A stretch of 64,000 nucleotides of DNA from Metallyticus violacea (GCA_030762175.1 CM060833.1:167166501-167230500); one strand, 5' to 3'. Positions 1 through 12,540 are shown, numbered from the stretch's first letter. Numbers and translations are program-made. The notes: generated from the letters alone by a model not told the origin.

Positions 1-1740
1 TATACGTCGAGTTTCTTAGGTAATGGAACATTTCAAATAGCCCAGCCCACAGAGCTATCTTTAACAGTGCTTGTAGTCATAGAACTACAAGCACTAGACG
101 AAATAAGTGTGTGATTTATTTCATTAGTTTTACAGGATATTGCTGATACTTTGTGCTGTGCTGTAGCTGCAAGGCGAATAATAAGGTTCATGTTTTTTCC
201 AATAATTATAAATTCAGAGAGGTATGCAATATTCAGAACAATCATCCATATTGAGAGACAGCCTGGATATTCTTAATAAGATTTTTTGACAGCCCAGATT
301 GCCCAAGATTTTGAAGTCTGTAGGTAAATTTTTGACGGAATAATTTTCAGACGGTTATATCCCTAACCTTCCCCAGTTCTTAACACGTACGAACATTATT
401 TACGAGTATCCCTGAAGATAGAATCAATAGAAGTAACTCTTGCGATACGGATAAACTCAAAGGCAATATAAGAAGATAAATCCAAAGAATTTCAGCCAGT
501 TCTTATATCTGTAAATTCTAATTTTGTGGGAAGATTTCAGAAATGTTTGAATGCAGATCCCATTTTGAACATTTACTACAGGTAGCATTATAATCATAAC
601 ACAATAAAACAAATATCATACGGGAGATCAAAAATGTAAACATCAGCATTTGTTCTAACCTAATCTAGAGCTAGATTTTATCTGTAATCTCTAGATTTCT
701 TAAAAAAATGTTGGAGGTTAATTTTTAATTTAATATTTTAAAGTTAAATGCCACCTTGGATATCATCTTGGAAAAGATATTTTTGTATTCACAGGAATGG
801 GTGGTTGTATTACAGTTTCGAAATATAACAAAACAAAAGCATTTATTTATAGTATTAAACAAAATGTACCCAAGTATAAATTTTAGGATTTTGTCCTCGA
901 AAATAAAATTTATGTTTAATATAATTGAACATTTTATATAAATGTCATGCAAAGTTAAAATTACTCAGGCTTGTTGCTGTTGCGTTTGTGGGTTTACTCA
1001 GGAGTCTGCCATTGCTGAGGAAATATTGAAATAAGATATCGAATGTAGTTTTTTTCCGATACCCTTCGTATCGAAAAGGTGAAAGTAGGGAACATTAATT
1101 ATATTGTTAGATTGTTGCCAATCCTTTCATTTTCTTTTTGCCCAGTCAGAAGCGTTCGTTCATAATTGACTCACAATATACGGAGACCATCTTATCGCCA
1201 AGATTAACTTAAAAATAAATTTTGTAGATACCTGTTACAAACTGTGTTATATTGCACATTTGATGGGTAAATGTGTAGCTGTCAGATAAATAACATAGGC
1301 ATTGGGGTTTATTTACACATTTTTGTCTACTCAAAGACGCAGCTGAAAACAGAAAAACAGGCGGTTCTCTTCATCACACAAATGTGTACATTCAAAAAGT
1401 AATAAAAACACAGAAAAGTCAAATGTTTTAAATTGCAAGAAAACTTGATCATACATAGTAAATAAGTAATGAAAAGCAAATAGAAACAGTTTGAAAGATC
1501 TCATACAACAGATTTGTTCCCCAGTGTTATGAAAGCGAAGTTGTACGGTAGATTACGGACTACCAAAGCCGGGAACGCTCGCATGACTGGAATGCATGGT
1601 GTTTATTTTACGTTCTATCTAACAGGCTGCCTTACAAGCAGTCAATATTTTGTATGTTTTATTTATTGTCGCTTAGGTCTTCTCGCGACGTCTGTACATT
1701 GGATATGAATACTTTGTTTGTAGTCATGAATGAAATGAAT
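1..1740. other. Anonymous AT-rich DNA
   Basis: No gene, named repeat or splice pattern seen. Short open frames on both strands look random. Confidence 0.5.
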
Positions 1741-1910
1741 TAATGGTGGCGCAAATGAGCTCGGAGCTCTTGGCGCCCTAAAGTTATCTGGCATTCGCTT
1801 TTTCAGAGAAACAAAAAATTCCGGAAAAGCTTATTCAGACAGCTTGACCGGAATTCGAATCCAGAACGTCCGGATTACTAATCGCAAACGCTACCACTAG
1901 ACTATGGAGA
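1741..1910 (-). mobile_element. SINE family C (tRNA-derived), full length
   Basis: On the minus strand: head CTCCATAGTCTAGTGGTAGC, B box GGATTCGAATTCC, then GCCAGATAACTTTAGGGCGC and end CGAGCTCATTTGCGCCACCA. The same layout recurs at 59844 and partly at 14751. Confidence 0.8.
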
Positions 1911-2796
1911 TAGTCAGTCAATATTCTTTGATATAGAGTGGGGTTTAGTGGCAGCTTGCTAAATGCGAGTTTCATCGCTGGTGTTTTTCTACTTGAACAG
2001 AATATAATATTTTGTTCTAATGGTAAAATGAGCTCAAGATTCCAGGAATGCTGATGATCAGAGCTTTTCGCATAGAGCAGTCTAGTGTATCAGTATGTGA
2101 GCAAATGAAGAATTAGAAAGAACAAAATTCACCTAGTGTAGAATTTCTAGTGTCATTAGTAATGAGTTCATGAAACATTCATGTTTCAGCTATCGAGCAT
2201 GGCTTTAGTGTGTATCTACTTCTTATATTTCCGTCATTAGCCTACAAATATGTTACATGGAACAAATAACGTATCTAATTCTTAGTATTCCATTTTCGTA
2301 ACTATAGTGTCGAAACAAACGAGCGGCGGTTTCACAACAAAATGGTGGGTGGAACCAAGTTGCACAGGAAGCGAGCCGGATAGCATGCTTCATTTGTTTC
2401 TGTCTAGTCACACCGGAAGTGCCTGGTTGACCCCGAAATGTATAGCTGCCAATTTGTTGTTTCTCAGAAAATTCGCCGCGCATGGTTGATAAAACATTAC
2501 CCAGGGGGTTTCCACTAGCTTTACATGCACGGTTATTGTTCAGTAAGCTTAGAGAGGCCCTGACCCAAAATAACATAATGGGACTGAAGAGCTTGAATTA
2601 CAGTCTGATACATTATATATCTTTATTTTTCCTCTTAGTTGATTCAATGATTCACTTCACTCAATTAAATCAATTAAACTAAGCTAGAAACTGATTCACT
2701 CTGAAATATTTTATATTGCCTATTGTATTTATTTAGTTTTTTTTATATAACGTAGCGCTAAACATGATTTTTAGTATCTTTTACTAGTATATATAT
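1911..2796. other. Anonymous DNA with a GC-richer island at 2305-2560
   Basis: The island contains short overlapping frames on both strands but no recognisable protein or promoter. The rest is AT-rich. Confidence 0.4.
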
Positions 2797-2948
2797 GCAA
2801 ATGCCGGGGAGCTACCCTAAACTTAGGCCTGGAACGTTTCCTTCCTTAAAAATAAATCCTTTCCCAATATTTCATCTCATGTATCATCAGTGTCCATCGC
2901 CTGTGGTGCCTTTATAGCAAAAACGGGCGTTAAACACCATTCATTCAT
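2797..2948 (+). mobile_element. SINE family B (tRNA-derived), 5'-truncated
   Basis: Family B has a Leu/Ser-like head (GGTGGCCGAGGTCGTTAAGG...GGTTCGAATCCC), the core AAATGCCGGGGAGGTACCCT and the tail CAGTAGTAAAAACGGGCGTT. This copy begins in the core and ends after TTAAACACCATTCATTCA. Confidence 0.85.
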
Positions 2949-3947
2949 ATATACTGAAATTCTATTTGTATAGAGGGGAAAAATGGTTTAGTGACATAAA
3001 ACAATGATACAGTGACAGTTCGAAAAGGAACAGAAAATATATAGTCCCTATCAATATTATATGTCGTGTAGTAGTTTTGTTATATTTATGAATTCTGATT
3101 GCAGTTAACACATTATTTTATTGTTATAAAGCACTGAACAATGCAAGAGAATTTCTGCTGTTTGTTATATTAAATGATGAATTGTCGTTTAATAAGCTAC
3201 AGTTGTAATAATGATAATAACGGAAGCAGATTCGTTTGGAAGGTGTCTATTTTTAAAACTAATTAACACTTACAGTTTATTTATAATTGTTTTCATTCTC
3301 TGATAGTAATTTTGTGCGAAAAATAGTAGCTGTTTACAAGTGCTTTTATACCTCCAGATGTTGCAGGGATAAAAACACTCGTTGGAACCAAATTGTGAGA
3401 TTTCTGGAGATTGCACGTATCTGAGTAATTAAGAAGAAAATTTGACTAGGAATTAACCCTTCTAAGGAAAAATAAATATGGCAGAAAACAATTTTTTACA
3501 CCAACATCAAACGTTGCTTACAGAAGAAAATAAGTTTATTAGTGCAAAATAGATTAAACTCAGTACTGAAAGCGTATGAAAAAGTAAAGGGTGCAAATTT
3601 TCAGAAATTATTTGAAGGCGGACAGATTTGCCCATAAGCCCAAAATAATTTCTGCTATGGCTGCAAAACGTCCCAAGTGAGCCCTGAATCATAAGGATTG
3701 AGAGCTGTAAATATGAGCATTTTCCTTCTAAAAATGACAGTTTTAAACCAATTCTTGTGGTATTGTTTTTATTGTATTTCAAATTCATTATAGTGAAGAG
3801 ACCATAGACCACATTTGAATCTCAATTTATGTAAGATTTCCTGTTGAAAACTATCATCCCGACTCTGAAACATTTCACCAAAGTGGCTACTGCCTCAACT
3901 AAGAGAATATTCTCTAAAGGAGACCCTTTGTTTTTATACTTTGTTTA
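2949..3947. other. Anonymous AT-rich DNA
   Basis: Nothing recognised. The minus-strand frame at 3507-3812 has no protein-like motif. Confidence 0.45.
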
Positions 3948-4213
3948 CTTGGTTTATTTAAGGACGCTATTTAACATCTCATGTCACCAGCATTCCATTC
4001 AGTTCAGGGCATGAAACGGCCGATAAATTTTGCTCAGAGGCCTTTCTTTCAGGCTTGAGGTTCTTTATCGTGCCGTAAATGTACGACACGGGACCACAGC
4101 TTATTTCCTTTCCAAAGGAAGCCATACTTAGAATTTTTACGCCCGAAAAAAATCATCGATACTGGCCGGGTTTAGGAGGTAAGTATGGTTACCACTACAC
4201 CAACAGGACCGAC
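3948..4213 (-). mobile_element. SINE family A (tRNA-derived), B box deleted
   Basis: Family A consensus, built from copies in this window, is: tRNA-like head GGTCCTGGTGGTGTAGTGGT...GCGGGTTCGAACCCGGCCAGGACC, body with GGGCGTAAAAATCC and GTGGGTCCCGTGTCG, tail GAGCGTCCGTAAATAAA. This minus copy has the body and A box, but its head runs from CTGGCCGGGTTT straight to AGGAGGCAAG, losing the GGTTCGAACCC B box. It should be transcriptionally dead. Confidence 0.85.
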
Positions 4214-4505
4214 ATTATGGAAGATGGAAAGTGACAACTTATAAACTACGCAATTTCCCAACACAGTATTATGTATTAGTATAATACATAAATAGTGTTT
4301 GTAACATAATAGTTAATTATAATTTACATATTCTTTAATATCATAGTAAAACTTGTCTATAAGAAACTGGACAAGCGTCTCTTGACTTTATTGTATCCGT
4401 TGCAATTTTAATATTATCAGGAAGTTTAATATATGATTTTAATCTAGAATGCTAGGTGTCTTCGCATACAGCTGTAATTTATATTTGGGGATTGCGATTT
4501 CATCT

Positions 4506-4706
4506 TTCAGGCGTAAAAATCCTAAGTATAGCTTCCTTCGGAAGGGAAGTAAAGCCGTGGGTCCCGTGTCGTACATTTACGGCACGATAAAGAACCTCAA
4601 GCCTGAAAGAAGAGGCCTCTGAGCAAAATTTATCGACTGTTTCACGTCCTGAATTGAATGGGACGCTGATGACCTGAGTTGTCAAAGAGCGTCCATCAAT
4701 CAATCA
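4506..4706 (+). mobile_element. SINE family A, 5'-truncated
   Basis: It starts inside the body (GGCGTAAAAATCCTAAG) and runs to the tail GAGCGTCCATCAATC plus A-rich end. The tRNA-like head is absent, typical of incomplete reverse transcription. Confidence 0.85.
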
Positions 4707-4766
4707 AAAAAGATTTCATCTTTACTTCTAGTATTATAGTTGTGGACACTAGAGTTTGTATTCATA

Positions 4767-4841
4767 GAAACTTATATTTGACTAAATGCAAAACTATTAT
4801 ATATATATATATTGTTTTGCATTTAGTCAAGTGTAAGTTTC
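4767..4841. repeat. Inverted repeat, 28-base arms with AT loop
   Basis: Left arm 4767-4794 (ending GACTAAATGCAAAAC) pairs with 4814-4841 (starting GTTTTGCATTTAGTC) with two mismatches. The loop is a TA repeat. Confidence 0.9.
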
Positions 4842-5100
4842 CATATATATTCATACAGAGTAAAGTAAATATTTTAGTTCCCTAAACCTATTTCTACAAG
4901 ATACAGTTATTTCAAATTATCCAAATATTGCACATTCCTTTCAGTTAACAAACATCAGCAATATAATTGAAACAGAAAATAGCGGAATGCTGTCAAGGTT
5001 CAGAACAATAATATTTTTCATGTTTTTAAGGACAGAGTATCATCTGTAACCCTCCAATATTATTTCAGATATATATTTATACCTCTCAGCGTGAATTGAG

Positions 5101-5132
5101 TCAAGCAGTGAACTATTCAAGCAGTGAACTAT
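5101..5132. repeat. Tandem duplication of 16 bp
   Basis: TCAAGCAGTGAACTAT occurs twice with no gap. Confidence 0.9.
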
Positions 5133-5556
5133 TCTTCTAAGGAGTATGCACAACTAATGCAGTTAACATGACGAACATGTAAACATAAACATGCAAAGGT
5201 TTACCAGAAAACTCGTCTTCTGCCTTCGAAATATAGCGAAAATTCTGTGACTATTAAGTGTTTGGTCTATTAATACTTCTCTAGTTCTTGTTATTTTAAC
5301 TACATTATTCCAACAGATACTTTATTTTTCAGTTTTATTATATGGGGAAATCACAGTGAGTATGAACATGCTAAAGTGAAGATCTATAAAAAAATGTATT
5401 ACACGGCGGCTAATAACAATCACACATTTTTAGTTAAATGATTTATTTTCATTCTCAGAATTTCGTATTTTACTTTATTCGTGAATTTTAAATAATACAG
5501 ACTGTATGGCAGCTGCATATATTAGCTGCGGTCAGAGTAACATGAGCAGGTAGTTA

Positions 5557-5557
<1 letters not shown>

Positions 5558-5588
<31 letters not shown>
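5558..5588. repeat. (CA)n microsatellite
   Basis: About 15 uninterrupted CA units. Confidence 0.95.
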
Positions 5589-5594
<6 letters not shown>

Positions 5595-5598
5595 TAAA

Positions 5599-5732
5599 AA
5601 ATTAACAGTAATAATAAAAGTAGAATAGGATAAACACTTAGATAAAATCACACTTGAAATTGTAATTGTAAATTTCAAATGTGACTTTATCTAAGTGTTT
5701 ATCCTATTCTACTTTATTATTACTGTTAATTT
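5599..5732. repeat. Nearly perfect 134-bp inverted repeat (foldback)
   Basis: Left arm 5599-5661 and right arm 5671-5732 are reverse complements over about 62 bases, with one indel and two substitutions, around a 9-base spacer. It directly follows a CA repeat. No transposon ends or host duplication are evident. Confidence 0.93.
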
Positions 5733-5827
5733 GTTACATTGTTAATAGTGTTACTTTCTCTTTATTTTTATTTTATACTTTATATATATTATTTCTTATA
5801 AACAAGAAACGTAAAAGGAAAAATGAT

Positions 5828-5906
5828 ACTTGAAAAGCTCAGGCCGGGATTCAAACCACGGATCTTGAGCCTTCTGTGCAAACGCTCTTACCAGCTGAGC
5901 TACGGT
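5828..5906 (-). mobile_element. tRNA-like SINE head, fourth type
   Basis: Minus strand CCGTAGCTCAGCTGGTAAGA (A box) and GGTTTGAATCCCGGCC (B box) with correct spacing. The CCA end and a paired acceptor stem are absent, and it runs into AT-rich DNA, so it is a SINE head rather than a tRNA gene. The poly(A) of a family A SINE abuts its 5' end. Confidence 0.55.
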
Positions 5907-6115
5907 TTTTTTTTTTTTTTTTTTTTTTTTGATTTGGTTTATTTACGGACACTCTTTAACATCTCAAGTTATCAGCGTCCCATTCTAATCAGGTCGCGAA
6001 ACTGCGGACAAATTTTGCTCAGAAGCCTCTTCTTTCAGGCTTGAGGTTCTTTTTCGTGCCGTAAATGTATGACACGGGACCCACGGATTTACTTCCCTTC
6101 CGAAAGAAGCCATAC
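5907..6115 (-). mobile_element. SINE family A, 5'-truncated, with 24-base poly(A) tail
   Basis: The tail appears on the plus strand as a run of about 24 T (5907-5930), then the body to CATAC at 6115. The head is missing. The long uninterrupted poly(A) suggests a relatively young insertion. It abuts a different tRNA-like head at 5828-5906. Confidence 0.85.
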
Positions 6116-8720
6116 GTGTCCTACCCCAAGCAGGAAATACATATACAAAAATGTAAAGGTTCATAATTTACAATTAATGTATTTCATTTGTATTAATAAC
6201 ATACACTGCATACCACATTCAGGGAGAATAAAAGGAATTTTACTTTTGAAATTCAAAACCATTATGACTTATCAAACACTTTAATGTGTGTATTTAGGGG
6301 GGAGATATGAATTATTTTATACTTCGTATTTAGTTGTAGTTTACACAATGACCCTACTAACACCTTAACCATAGTGACCTTCAATAAATCTTTCAATATG
6401 TATAGCATATATGACCTCAGCACCACTCGACGACTATTTTTGTATAGAGGTTCCTTAGTCTTGGCAGTTTTTACTTCTCTTGTTACTCTACTTCATAAAT
6501 TCACAGTTTGAAATGGAACCTCTTGGACATCCGTGTTTCCTGCCACTCGTAAAACTTGGGGTCATTAAGAAGCACGCAGAGGGGAGGTCTCTCTGCAGCA
6601 TTTCTTAGCGATGGATGTTCCTGGGCCCCTATGGTGTCAAATTTTTATGGGGGGGGTTAGAGAAGTGGGTGATGCAGACACTTCTGCTTTGGGAAAATTT
6701 GAGTTGATTCTGTCTGTTCTGCCATCTGCTCGGGTTGTGCTAAAACTTGAGACGGAAAATATCTCACTTAAGCTTCTAATATTCATTGATTAATTATATA
6801 ATTTTAATAAGTTCATTGTAACATGTTTGTATATTAGGTAAAGGCTATAATGCTCAATATAAAGCCACAAATATTTAATAGTAATAGCTATTTAGCTATG
6901 TTAATTTAAGAAATTCATTTGCGTATGTTGTTACGTAAGATAAAGGTTAAAATATTTTATTTAATAAGTACATTTGCACACATTTTAATATTAGGTAATG
7001 ACTTTAATTTCCAATTCAAATAAGAAATATTCGTTGGTAATACGTTTTAAACCGTATAAATCTAGTAAGCTCCTTTATATTGATTTCATGTATAAGATGA
7101 GGGGTATTACAACGTATATCTTAATGTTGTTTGTTGGCCTTTATGACAATATTTGTAATATAAAAATATAACAGTTCAAAGGAACACATACATAGCTAAG
7201 AATATGAAAAGATTAAACTACAGATAAGAAAATTGCAATAAGTATAACAACCAACAGCAAGCGTAACAAGATTAACAATGTGTACCAAGAATGAAACACG
7301 AGACAAACAGCTTTGTTGAGACTCAATAGAAATTAACAAATTTCATTCACTTAATATATGTATGATGAAAACATAATGCATTGTAACGTATAGTATTATT
7401 ATAATCTTATTGTAATAAGTGACTGTCTATATCTCAGAATGTTAGTTATGCATTGGATTCCGTCGAGAGAAGTTGTATTTTAAATTCCATTAGCAGAAAT
7501 CGTGGCTCGTACCCCGTAAAGTGAAGCAGCATTTTAACATTACGTAAAGGTAAGTGGCGATTAACATTTCCTGGAAGAAATTACAAAAGTATTATTTATA
7601 GTGAATGATAGGAGTTATGAGTTTGAATTAATATCCATATAGGAAAATTGTATACGAGTTACAACAGGACAGAAAGCACAGTTTTCGGGAGAGAAATATA
7701 AATCACAACACGTCTGTCTCATATTCAGTTTGCATCTAATAATATTCTTAGAGTAAACCGTAATCAGAAAAATGTACTGTCTGTATACTACAATACTAAT
7801 AAACTCCGTAGATTTCTATCCATGTGATTTTGTTATACTTAAAGTCACACTTCCTTAATCCCAGAAGTATCAATCTGAAAAATGCAGCTGTAATACCAAA
7901 CCCTGAACTAGCAAGGAACGATGTCTATGTCGGCGTCTTTACATTTCGCTACAAACTCTGTTTGATGTCTAAGAGTTTCTAAGTAAGGCAAGTAATAAAC
8001 TGTACCTACTTCAACTTTCTCTTGCTTAAAAGTATCAATAGATATGCTTGTTTTCATAATCGACATTATAATACGTTATGTATTCACCATAATTTATTTT
8101 CCCTTCCCATTTACCACAAAATACATAATATATACCTCCGGGTTGATGGTCATAGGCATTTTCAACATTTCATATGATTTTGTGTTTCTGATTTGGAATG
8201 ATTTGCTATGTGGTACAGATGAAGAAAAAGGGCTCTAACTAGGAAATAAAGCAATTCCGGACCCATGTTCATATTATGTTCTTTATCCTGTATATGTGCG
8301 GAATGTTTACCAAAGTTTTGACATACTTTTTGTTACACTCTGTATAGTTCCCACTTTATTAACACAACTTTTTCAAGCTTTCATAAAACGTGTAGTTAAT
8401 ATTAAAAGTACATTATTTATATTAAATCAAATAATATGCAATTTAAAAATTGCTTAATTTTGAACTTGAAAAAAGTCGCTAGAAAATGTTCATATGACAA
8501 TCGTAATCTCACTATCTGACACAATTTACAGTTTGACCCAAACAAACTATAAAAAGTACTTTATGAAATAAACTTTAAATTGTAAAATGATCTGTATAGA
8601 TAACTAGGAAAAAACAATGATCACACTGCATTAGACACTTGTTTCCCATTGTGTACCTCACAATAAATTGCAAGTGCCTTTCCAAATTTTGCACAAAAAT
8701 TGTATCTATTATCTGTTAAG
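6116..8720. other. Anonymous AT-rich DNA
   Basis: Nothing recognised over 2.6 kb; no long frame and no tandem structure. Confidence 0.45.
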
Positions 8721-9960
8721 TACGAGGGCATGTCCATAAGTTTCCGGCCTCTACGATAAGGATTATCGCCTTCACGAAACCCTTATATGGTGTCACACCT
8801 TGTCTGTTAAATAAATAATCGCAGCTGTAACTTCTGCTCCGCCGTGTTCAGTTGTTCAGATATAGTTGCATAAAGAAAGCTATGTATAGAAGATTGTGAC
8901 ATGATCAAAATGGAGTATCCAGCTGCTATTAAGTTCTTCACAAAAGAAGGACTTACTCCAAATAAAGCGAAACAGCGATTGGGCGACGTATATGGGGAAA
9001 CGTCCCCCTCATATTCTACCGTAAAAGAATGGGGCAATATTTTTCGAATGGGTCGAAAAAGCATTGAAGACGAAGTGCAAGCAGGTCGGCCCTTGGAGGT
9101 GTTCACTCCTAAAAACATGGCTCTTGTGCAGGGAGAGCCACAATTTCTCCGGCGGCTCAAAGTTACAGAAGTTGCAAAAATAGCAACAAGGTTGAGCCTT
9201 TCTAAAACAACAGTCCTTCCAATTATTCATGAACATTTAAACATGAATAAGATTAGTGCAAGATGGGTGCCTAGGCTTCTTTTCTCAGTCCAAAGGCAGC
9301 AACATCTTATCTGTTGTCAGGCATTTTTGGAGTTCTACCGTGGCAACAAGAGAGAGAAATTCTGCAAACTATTGTTACAGGAGATGAAACAATTGTCCTC
9401 TACTATGATCCCTTGTCCAAAAGAGAATCAATGGAGTAGCGTAAACCTGACTAAGCACCGCCTCTAAAGGCCAAAGTAACTCAGTGAACCAAGAAGATCA
9501 TGGTCACAATCTCTTGGGACTATGAAGGAATATCTTCATGGACTTTAAGGAGAGGAACACTACAGTAAATGGAGAGTACTGTGCCGGCCTACTGCACAGA
9601 CTACGTGCTTCCATCAAAGAGAAAAGGCGAGGAAAGCTGAGTGGTGGTGCGCGCCTTCTTCACGACAACGCACCTGTGCACACAGTTCTTGTTGCAAAGG
9701 AAGTTGTGAAGAAATGTGACTTCAGGGAGATCGACTATCCACCCTATAGCCCAGATATAGCTGCCAGTGACTATTTCCTCTTCTCATAACTCAAGAACGA
9801 CATTGGAAGAAGGGAATTTAAGTGAGACGAAGAAGTGATGGATGCTGTTTATGCCCATTTTGCTGACAATACTTCTATTCTCATTCTCTGAACGCTTCTT
9901 TCCCTTTCTTCAAAACATGGTCTATTATATGATTGATGAAAGTCTCACCTCAGTATTGCT
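8721..9960 (+). mobile_element. Mariner DD34D element, copy A
   Basis: It starts TACGAGGGCATGTCCATAAG, the terminal repeat shared with copies B and C. The transposase begins near 8901-8910 (MEYPAAIKFFTKEGLTPNKA), with the first HTH to about 9110 and the second (ATRLSLSKTTVL) near 9180-9215. A frameshift follows around 9350. The catalytic motifs are spread over frames: TGDET (about 9380), LLHDNAPVH (about 9655) and SPDIAASDYFLF (about 9750). There are 34 residues between the last two aspartates, which makes it a DD34D mariner. The right terminal repeat is not recognisable after about 9890. Inactive. Confidence 0.85.
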
Positions 9961-10037
9961 GTGTATAGGTTCATGTAGAACAATCGTACTCTAATGGACT
10001 TACATATATATTTTTTGTAATTTTAACTTCCTTATTA

Positions 10038-10275
10038 GATCGCGGGTTCAAGCCCGGCCAAAATCGATGGATTTTTTCGGGCGTAAAAATGCTAAGCATG
10101 GCTTTCTTCGGAAGGGAAGTAAAGCCGTGGGTCCCGTGTCGTACATTTACGGCACGATAAAGAACCTCAAGCCTGAAAGAAGAGACCTCTGAGCAAAATT
10201 TGTCGGCCATTTCACCCCTGATGACTTGAGATGTTAAAGAGCGTCGGTAAATAAACCAAATCAAACTAATCAAAC
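10038..10275 (+). mobile_element. SINE family A, missing A box
   Basis: It begins within the head at GATCGCGGGTTCAAGCCCGG (B box kept, A box lost) and runs to AAATAAACCAAATCA. It directly follows mariner copy A. Confidence 0.85.
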
Positions 10276-10319
10276 AAAACCTCCCTATTAGCTGCCAAAT
10301 CACTAGACAGCATAAATGG

Positions 10320-10440
10320 TGTTAATTAATTAATTATTATGCAAATTAACCCAGAGTCTCCAGTAGTACCTGAAGTTTTCAAGACAAAGAGAAATAAAAT
10401 CTACCAGCAGTTTGAAGCAAGCAGGATTTGAACCCGCTTC
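10320..10440 (-). repeat. Possible tRNA-like fragment with B box
   Basis: The minus strand reads GAAGCGGGTTCAAATCCTGC, an excellent pol III B box, but the A-box side is replaced by a pyrimidine tract. Probably the stump of a SINE. Confidence 0.35.
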
Positions 10441-10874
10441 CTTCATTTTGCTTTTCTTTTTCTTCTTTCTTTCTCTTTTTTGATCGATGCCTTAGCTAAA
10501 AGTATTTTACAGATAATAATCAGAAGTTTCCTATTTTGTCATTTTTTAAGAGATTGTAACGCATAAAATGCATAACAATGGATTCAGTTGTTATGAGAAC
10601 ACGGCAAATACTCGTACTACATTATTATACTTGCTGCCTGAAACTGATTTGCTGATGATAATTCACATTCAGAACGCAACGTGACTGAAGGCTTGTTATG
10701 CAGCTATGTGTTATAGAGTTTTTCCTTAGAAACATCTGAACTCCAGTTGATGTTATTGCCTCGTAAGCAATACAACATTCCCGTCTCACACCAGATGTTC
10801 TGAACAATGCAGATACCAACTTCTGTGCTGTGCGTCCCCCGCAGAGCTGGGAAATTGAATTTCATTCATAACAG

Positions 10875-11378
10875 TTGGTAGTGCCGGGAACCGTGCTGCG
10901 GACCTCCAGCACGGCAACATTAGACAGACAAAAGACGGTGCAAGGTATTGTTAGTTATCGAGACGGATTCTCTGGGTCAACAATTGCCACGTTTAGGCTG
11001 TTTCTGCGAAAGCAACGAAATTCAGATGTAAGGCTCATATACTTTCTTTTAGTGGTCCACCATTCAAGTGCCCTCCGATATTATAAAATAATATTAAGCA
11101 AGTGGTCTTTTTGCGCAAATGGTGTTTGTATAAAACAGCTGTTGAAAGTTCAAAGTGGAATATTTGAAACGGAACTTGATGTATTCTTTCTAAGTCTGTT
11201 GTATGCTTTTCGAATCCTAATGCGAGACTTTGTATTTGATAGCAGATTTTTCTATTTTATCTCTTGTATTTCTATAATAAAACAAAGCACCTTTTTTAAA
11301 AAATTAGTGACGCTTCAGTTTTATTGCTTCATAGAAAGCATCACTGAACAACTACTAAATTCAAACAATATGTACTAG
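10875..11378 (+). other. Unexplained 167-codon ORF
   Basis: It is the longest open frame not attributable to a transposon or its antisense shadow. The first 50 codons are GC-richer (GTVLRTSSTATLDRQKTVQG); the rest is AT-rich, phenylalanine- and isoleucine-rich, and looks like translated non-coding DNA. No domain, upstream signal or splice context was recognised. Confidence 0.15.
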
Positions 11379-12370
11379 AAAAGGTTTGAAGAATTATGAA
11401 GTCCGGAAAATTCAGAAATTTTAATTATAAATACGTTCTATTTGTATTAAGTCATGCATAGCTAAAAAGTGTGAGTTTGATTAATCAATTAAGTTATTAC
11501 TTAAACTGAGAAGTACTGCCCAATTTATCTTTTTTGAATAATTTATTCGGTAAAAGTTTCGTTCGATCTAAGGGCAAGAAAGTTCTTATATGGAAATAAA
11601 TTCTAGGAATTCAACAAATCTTCCTTGTAGAGCAAGAGAGAGGGGGAAGAAAAGAAAAGGAAAAGAAACGCACTTTCAGCAAATACAATGTTACTTTCTG
11701 CTGCAATGCGCAACTGTTAAACATGCACAGCGTTTCAAAAAAGGACAGAAAAATGAAGTAAATCCCAGAGATTTGAAACTCTCGTTCAGGGAAAATATAC
11801 TCTTAAAAAGTGCTGACGGCGTGTTAAATCGGAAATGCAGCCTGTACAAGGTGGAGGCTCCCGCAGCTGTTTGCACTGTACAGGAATAGCAGCAGTCATC
11901 AGAGTGCTGTGGTCTGAGTATGTGACACTTTGTAAAATTCATAAGATGTCTGCATCAGTGAATGAAAAATGTACGAGCGGGTAGATGCGTTTAAAAGACG
12001 AACACCAGTCTTGATGAGCAACAGTGGCCGTCACTAATGAGGATTACATTATTCATAAAGTTCTGATTCGGGCATTGGATCTCAGCATCAGACCCGTTGT
12101 CCAGTATCACAAGTTCTATGCATGGTGTAAACTTCAACAGCCGTTTTGACGCTGTATAATGATAAATGTCTCCAGCACAGAGAAATAACTGCAAATTCTC
12201 ACACCAATCGGAAATATATAATTGCAGCATTATCCATACAACCCTGACATTGCTTCATGTGTTTGCACCCTTGAAAGAGAAGTATTTGGTAGTGAAGATG
12301 CGGTCCAATCAGCGGCTTCATGTCTGATTGAGGCATAGCCAAAAAAGTTTTTGTTATTTGAATAAAGAAG
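11379..12370. other. Anonymous DNA
   Basis: Two opposed frames at 11590-11942 overlap each other; neither has recognisable domains. Nothing else seen. Confidence 0.4.
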
Positions 12371-12540
12371 TTAATGCAACAGTAGCAGTAGTAGTAGTAG
12401 TAATATTAATAGTAATAGTAGTAGTAATATTAGTGTAATAATAGTAATAATATTAGTACTAACAATAATAGTAGTAGTACAGCAGTAACAGTAGAAGTTG
12501 TTGTAGCAGTGATAATGGTAGTGGGGGATTATTGACAGTC
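12371..12540. repeat. Imperfect (AGT)n/(AAT)n trinucleotide repeat
   Basis: GTAGTAGTAGTAGTAATATT and similar runs continue for about 170 bases, with interruptions. Confidence 0.9.
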
